DNA of 8,515 nucleotides from CAYYHA01 sp964471535. Lineage in GTDB: Bacteria > Myxococcota > Myxococcia > SLRQ01. The translations under genes and the position numbers were made by a program. The notes under the pieces were generated by a model. That model searched no databases and had not been told where the DNA came from. It saw only the letters and a list, made by a program, of their open reading frames with translations. Shown here in pieces: positions 5,393-8,515 of this stretch. Location: assembly GCA_964471535.1 (NCBI GenBank), contig CAYYHA010000187.1, positions 1 through 8,515 of the forward strand, given 5' to 3'. Position 1 is the first letter of the stretch; the number at the start of each line of letters is the position of its first letter.

Positions 5393-7653
5393 GGGTTCCC
5401 CGCCCTCGCCCGCTGTACGCACGGGCCGCAGGCCTCGTCGACCACATCGAGGAAGGTCATCAGCCGCCCGATCTCCCAGGGGCGCAGACAGTGGAGATCG
5501 GGGTCGAAGTTCTCGATGGGCCAGAAGAGGTTCGGCGCGATGCGCGGGATGCGCTCCTCGCGTGGCTCGAGGTTTCCCTTCAGGTAGCTGGTAACCAGGT
5601 CCCGCAGCTCGTTCGGCGTGTAGAGATAGCCTCCCACCTTCGTGTTGGGGACGTCGTCGGGGAGCGGGTTGCCGTTTCGATCCACGAAGACGCACTGGTT
5701 CATGTAGCTGACGAGACGACCCCGATTGAAGGCGTTGATCGCATCCTCGGGCGCCACGTTGGGATCGACCTGGCACTTGACCGCGATGCCGTCGAGACGG
5801 GATCGGATGGCGGCGCGCAGATCGTCCCAGTACTGCTGCGAGAGATCGAGGCGCCCGCTCGGAGGGTCCTTGAACTTCGCGTCGTCATAGAAGGCCTCGA
5901 CGCAGGCCACGTGGGCGGTGGGGCTCGAGCCCACCAGCTGCACCGGCTCCTCGAGGGCATAGAGGAGGATGCGATTGAGGCCGCGGTTTCGGGTGAGCGG
6001 AGTCGTCACGAGCTGAATACGGCTGACCTGGAACCGGTAGCACTGCCGCAGTTCCTCCTCCCCGGTATCCCGGTTGGGAATGCGCCGCGCACCCACCTCA
6101 TCGAGCCCATAGCGGACCGCCTCCTTTCGGTAGCGGTCGAGATCGCTGACCTGCGGCAAGGTGCCAGCCCGCACCTCCTCCCGGTTGACCAGCCCGTCGA
6201 AGTCGGGATCGGCCAGCGCATCGTCGAGGAGCGGATCGAGGCCGAGCATCACCTCGATGCGATCCGGCATGCGGTCCCCGTCGCTGTCGGCGAGACGGGG
6301 ATCCGTCCCCAGGAAGTTCTCCTCGCAGTCGTTCAGCCCGTCGCCATCGGTGTCCGTGGCATCGGGGCAGCGCGCCGCGGGGACGAGCGCATCGAGGGGA
6401 TCGAAGCCCCGCGCCCGGAACCGATCCTCGAAGAGATCCCCATAGAGATCGCCGTCCGGGAGCCCGTCGGCCATGTCGTTGTCCGAGTCGGGGTCGCGCG
6501 GGTCCGTGCCAATCTGCAGCTCATAGGCGTCGACGAGCCCATCCCCATCCGTATCCGGCTCGATCCCCCGCGATGTGGGCCGGGCATGGGCGTTCTGCGC
6601 GAGCATCTCGGTGAGCCAGAACTTGCTCTCCAGGCTCGCGAAGTCGAAGTCCAGGAAGGTGTCGTCGTTCACCGTGAGGTTCACGTCCCGGAAGATGCCG
6701 TTGCCCGCCGCGGCGATCGCACGAAGCTGCGTGCGCGCCTGCGTCTCGTTGTAACCGAGCTGCATCGAGGCCTCGGGGCACACCGCCTCGACCTGCGCCT
6801 GGGGCGCGAAGAGGAAGACCGTGTGCAGGCGCACGTCTCCGGCCCCATAGGTCTCCTTCAGCGCCAGAAGATCCCGCACCCGGGCCATGATCTGCTCCGG
6901 CTGGTTGTAGGCCGGACACAGCCCCTGCATGTCCACGTACTCGCCGGCACGAATGGGGCCCTGGTAATTGCACGCGCCACCACTTTCGTTGTCCGGGTGG
7001 AGTGAGTTGTCGGTGATGTTCGCGCAATCGGGGTCGCTCTCATCGACGAGCCCGTCCCCGTCGTCGTCGCGTTTGTTTTCGCAGTTGGTCTTATCGTCCT
7101 CACAGCCGGCGTTGCAACGCGGCTGGGGGATCCCGTCGCTGACCAGGACCACCACGTAGCGCGTGCGGGCGCGCTCCGCCGCCCCCACCGCGATCATGTC
7201 CTGCTCGATCATCGTGACCGCGGTGGCCAGCGCGCCCTGGTAGTCGGTGGCGGGACCCAGGCCCTGGGAGGGATCGAGAAAGGGCTGGAGCAGTGCCTGG
7301 TTGCGGGTAAACGGCTGCTGTCGCGACCAGGAGGCGAAGCCCACGAAGCCGATCTCGACGTTGGGCTTGGGAAGCAGCTCTGCCACCACCTGGTTGAGGG
7401 CAGCAAAGCGGCGGCTCTGGGTGTCGGTGCACTGCAGCGAGGTCGATTGATCGAGGAGGAAGAGCACCTTCACAGGGAAGGTGACCTCCTCCGCCGCCTC
7501 GGTGCACAGCTCGCCCTCGATCTGCAGCAGGTTGTCGTAGACCTCGATCTGGGCGTCGGGATCGAGTTGCAGGCGCGCATCGGTACAGCTACCTGCGAGC
7601 ACGAGGAGCCCAGAGGCGGCCAGGGTCAGCATCCGTCGGCGTCTTGTGCGCAT
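5389..7653 (-). CDS. VWA-TSP3 lipoprotein, first gene of the operon (first paralogue)
   Basis: Encodes 754 residues from the ATG at 7653, with GGAGG four bases upstream; a GTG immediately before it is too close to that site. The N-terminus, MRTRRRRMLTLAASG, leads to a lipobox LAGSC (Cys23). The Arg run could also be read as Tat-like. The VWA domain covers about 60-345: MIDAS D-Q-S-T-S at 68-72, a Thr near 136 and LVSDG with Asp173. Just after that Asp there is a Cys-containing insert with the calcium-type loop DDDGDGLVDESDPDC (about 196-210). TSP3 loops follow at 364-503 (DTDGDGLVDAYEL, DTDGDGLNDCEE, DSDGDRMPDRIEV). The C-terminal domain at about 512-727 shares NRILL, VACVEA-YD, PPSG and FDPDLHCLRP with the next gene but carries about 110 extra residues before the last motif. 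It is a probable surface or periplasm-facing lipoprotein. It lies 109 bases after the preceding gene and its terminator, so it probably leads the operon. Confidence 0.92.
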   Translation of the reverse strand: MRTRRRRMLTLAASGLLVLAGSCTDARLQLDPDAQIEVYDNLLQIEGELCTEAAEEVTFPVKVLFLLDQSTSLQCTDTQSRRFAALNQVVAELLPKPNVEIGFVGFASWSRQQPFTRNQALLQPFLDPSQGLGPATDYQGALATAVTMIEQDMIAVGAAERARTRYVVVLVSDGIPQPRCNAGCEDDKTNCENKRDDDGDGLVDESDPDCANITDNSLHPDNESGGACNYQGPIRAGEYVDMQGLCPAYNQPEQIMARVRDLLALKETYGAGDVRLHTVFLFAPQAQVEAVCPEASMQLGYNETQARTQLRAIAAAGNGIFRDVNLTVNDDTFLDFDFASLESKFWLTEMLAQNAHARPTSRGIEPDTDGDGLVDAYELQIGTDPRDPDSDNDMADGLPDGDLYGDLFEDRFRARGFDPLDALVPAARCPDATDTDGDGLNDCEENFLGTDPRLADSDGDRMPDRIEVMLGLDPLLDDALADPDFDGLVNREEVRAGTLPQVSDLDRYRKEAVRYGLDEVGARRIPNRDTGEEELRQCYRFQVSRIQLVTTPLTRNRGLNRILLYALEEPVQLVGSSPTAHVACVEAFYDDAKFKDPPSGRLDLSQQYWDDLRAAIRSRLDGIAVKCQVDPNVAPEDAINAFNRGRLVSYMNQCVFVDRNGNPLPDDVPNTKVGGYLYTPNELRDLVTSYLKGNLEPREERIPRIAPNLFWPIENFDPDLHCLRPWEIGRLMTFLDVVDEACGPCVQRARAGNP
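6145..6564 (-). repeat. TSP3-like calcium-loop repeats in the first VWA gene
   Basis: Loops include DTDGDGLVDAYEL, DSDNDMADGLPDGD, DTDGDGLNDCEE, DSDGDRMPDRIEV and a degenerate DPDFDGLVNREEV. The last two align with DSDADGVPDRVEV and the NATEVLAG segment of the paralogue. Confidence 0.88.
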
Positions 7654-7657
7654 CACC

Positions 7658-7662
7658 CCTCC
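7658..7662 (-). promoter_or_regulatory. Ribosome binding site (GGAGG) deciding the first lipoprotein start
   Basis: GGAGG is followed by GGTG and then ATG at 7653. The four-base spacing is short but usable. The alternative GTG at 7656 is only one base away, so the ATG is preferred. Confidence 0.7.
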
Positions 7663-7690
7663 AGCGAGATCGAGTCTATCAGGAACCGAA

Positions 7691-7736
7691 ACGCAAAAGG
7701 CGACGGCGAAGCAGGACGAGCCCGCAACGCCGCCGC
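7691..7736 (-). terminator. Probable intrinsic terminator after the MYXO-CTERM gene
   Basis: On the minus strand, GCGGCGGCG (7736-7728) pairs with CGCCGTCGC (7708-7700) as nine pairs including one G-U. Inside is a symmetric TT/TT internal loop, then a five-pair inner stem (GCGGG with CCTGC) and the loop CTCGT. C-TTTT-GCG-TTT follows immediately. It begins about 26 bases after the TAG stop at 7763. It probably separates the MYXO-CTERM gene from the lipoprotein operon. Only about 37 bases remain between the U-tract and the next ATG; I see no convincing -35/-10 pair there, so the operon promoter may overlap the terminator or the end of the upstream gene. Confidence 0.65.
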
Positions 7737-7762
7737 ACCCCGGAATGCCTCCGGCGGGCCGC

Positions 7763-8515
7763 CTACCTGCGGCGCCTCACGACGAGGCCACCCAGTGCCA
7801 GCAGCAGCGCCAGCGCCGCACCGCTGCCACCGGTGGAACTGCAGCCCTGGCCGAGGTTCTCCCCGTCGGCGACGATAACCGCCTCCCAGCTCGCCTGCGC
7901 GTCCACCTCGCGGGTGACGTTGTCGGCCCAGGCGGTCGTTGCCACCAGGCGCACCTTGTACTCACCTGCCACATCGGGGGTGAAGGTGGCCACCTTGTCC
8001 TTGAGGTAGTGGTACTCGTAGGGCGTCGAGTAGGTCACCGCACCCTGCGGATTCTCGATGACCGCATGGGAGCCGGCGGGCGCCTCGACGACGGTCCACT
8101 GGTACCGGATGGCCTGGTTGACGCGGTTGGCGAAGATGCGCATCCGTGCCGTCTCGCCGGTTCGGGTGAAGAGCGAGGGCGTGTAGACGCTGAAGGGGCC
8201 CTCCGGGTCGAGACAGTTGTCGACGTCACCGAAGACCGTGTAGCAGAAGACGGGGTCACAGGCGTCGCCGATGCTGTCGCGGTCGAGGTCGGCCTGGTCG
8301 GGGTTCGGCGTGAGCTCGCAGTTGTCGTACGGGTTGAAGAGCCCATCGTCGTCCATGTCCGGGTCACAGAGGTCGCCCAGACCATCGCCGTCGGAGTCCG
8401 CCTGGTCCGGATTGAAGATCGTGGCGCAGTTGTCGGGGCGCAGCGCATCGAGCTCGCTCACGTTGTCCCCGTCGATGTCCGGGAAGCACAGCGCCCGCTC
8501 GTTCTCGTTGCCCGG
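7763..8515 (-). CDS. TSP3 / PKD-like surface protein with MYXO-CTERM tail, 5' end cut by window edge
   Basis: The frame is open through the right edge, so only the C-terminal 250 residues are seen; the internal GTG at 8461 is not taken as the start. The visible part begins with TSP3 repeats of the classic form (NPDQADSDGDGLGDLCDPD, DNCELTPNPDQADLDRDSIGDACDP). A PKD/Ig-like domain follows, with RYQWTVVEAPAGS and ATFTPDVAGEYKVRLVA as typical strands. The protein ends with GQGCSSTGG, a hydrophobic Ala/Leu/Val helix and RRRR, which matches the MYXO-CTERM sorting signal described for Myxococcota and linked to myxosortase processing and surface display. It is therefore probably a large calcium-binding surface protein; its full domain set and ligand are unknown. 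A terminator follows it, so it is probably transcribed separately from the lipoprotein operon downstream. The stop is TAG. Confidence 0.88.
   Translation of the reverse strand, partial: PGNENERALCFPDIDGDNVSELDALRPDNCATIFNPDQADSDGDGLGDLCDPDMDDDGLFNPYDNCELTPNPDQADLDRDSIGDACDPVFCYTVFGDVDNCLDPEGPFSVYTPSLFTRTGETARMRIFANRVNQAIRYQWTVVEAPAGSHAVIENPQGAVTYSTPYEYHYLKDKVATFTPDVAGEYKVRLVATTAWADNVTREVDAQASWEAVIVADGENLGQGCSSTGGSGAALALLLALGGLVVRRRR
7766..7849 (-). other. MYXO-CTERM sorting signal
   Basis: The last 28 residues are Gly-Gln-Gly-Cys-Ser-Ser, a short Gly/Ser stretch, about 14 hydrophobic residues (Ala/Leu/Gly/Val) and four Arg before TAG. In Myxococcota such tails are tied to cleavage by an intramembrane myxosortase with the Cys retained for surface anchoring. 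The assignment is by pattern. Confidence 0.82.
8252..8488 (-). repeat. Classic TSP3 repeats in the MYXO-CTERM protein
   Basis: Repeats of the D-N-C-x(5)-N-P-D-Q-x-D-x-D-x-D-G-x-G-D-x-C-D type, with the paired Cys and the Asn-Pro-Asp-Gln spacer of true TSP3 units. They are closer to the eukaryotic-style consensus than the loops of the two VWA proteins. Confidence 0.88.

Noticed and set aside
5393..5776. N-terminal extension of the second VWA gene to a start at 5776
   Set aside because: It would place 128 Arg/Pro-rich residues before an obvious signal peptide and overlap the first VWA gene by almost 400 bases. The ATG at 5392 sits exactly at the upstream stop.
4118..7005. Two further long plus-strand open frames (4118-5587 and 5305-7005)
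   Set aside because: Both are antisense to the VWA genes, with repetitive Val/Gly/Glu/Ile composition mirroring the Asp/Gly TSP3 codons on the other strand. No ribosome site or domain supports them.
7740..7754. Small hairpin CCGGA-loop-TCCGG after the MYXO-CTERM gene
   Set aside because: It has only five pairs and no T-tract. The larger structure at 7736-7691 is the better terminator.

Overview
This is a GC-rich window with all five recognisable genes on the minus strand. It looks like an accessory cell-surface locus from the Myxococcota (former Deltaproteobacteria). The lineage call rests on a C-terminal Cys-Ser / hydrophobic / poly-Arg tail of MYXO-CTERM type in the rightmost gene, on lipoprotein signal peptides followed by Asp-Gly linkers, and on abundant thrombospondin type 3 (TSP3) calcium-loop repeats. 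It is an inference, because no housekeeping gene is present.

Reading from the right edge in the direction of transcription: (1) 8515-7763 is the C-terminal 250 residues of a surface protein with TSP3 repeats, a PKD/Ig-like domain and a MYXO-CTERM tail. Its N-terminus lies outside the window. (2) A short intergenic stretch holds a good intrinsic terminator (7736-7691) and a Shine-Dalgarno site for the next gene. (3) 7653-5389 and (4) 5392-3479 are two paralogous lipoproteins. Each has a von Willebrand factor A (VWA) domain with a complete-looking MIDAS metal site, a run of TSP3 loops and a shared Cys-containing C-terminal domain. They overlap by ATGA. (5) 3462-1360 is a lipoprotein made of four PPC-like beta-sandwich units, with an eight-cysteine insert in the third. 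(6) 1342-1 is the N-terminal part of a lipoprotein resembling a sialidase/BNR-type beta-propeller, running off the left edge.

Genes 3 to 6 are packed as one probable operon, with junctions of -4, +16 and +17 bases. All four encode predicted exported lipoproteins built from adhesion or ligand-binding folds, with no enzyme active site that I can recognise. The simplest reading is a calcium-dependent surface or outer-membrane assembly for adhesion or ligand capture: two VWA proteins plus two beta-rich scaffold or receptor lipoproteins. That joint role is inference. The most distinctive features are the paired VWA-TSP3 paralogues with their shared C-terminal domain, the calcium-type loops placed inside each VWA domain at different positions, and the Cys-Asp-Cys-bearing TSP3 repeats.

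No RNA genes, mobile elements, CRISPR arrays or plausible plus-strand genes were found. The long plus-strand open frames are antisense shadows of the high-GC minus-strand genes.
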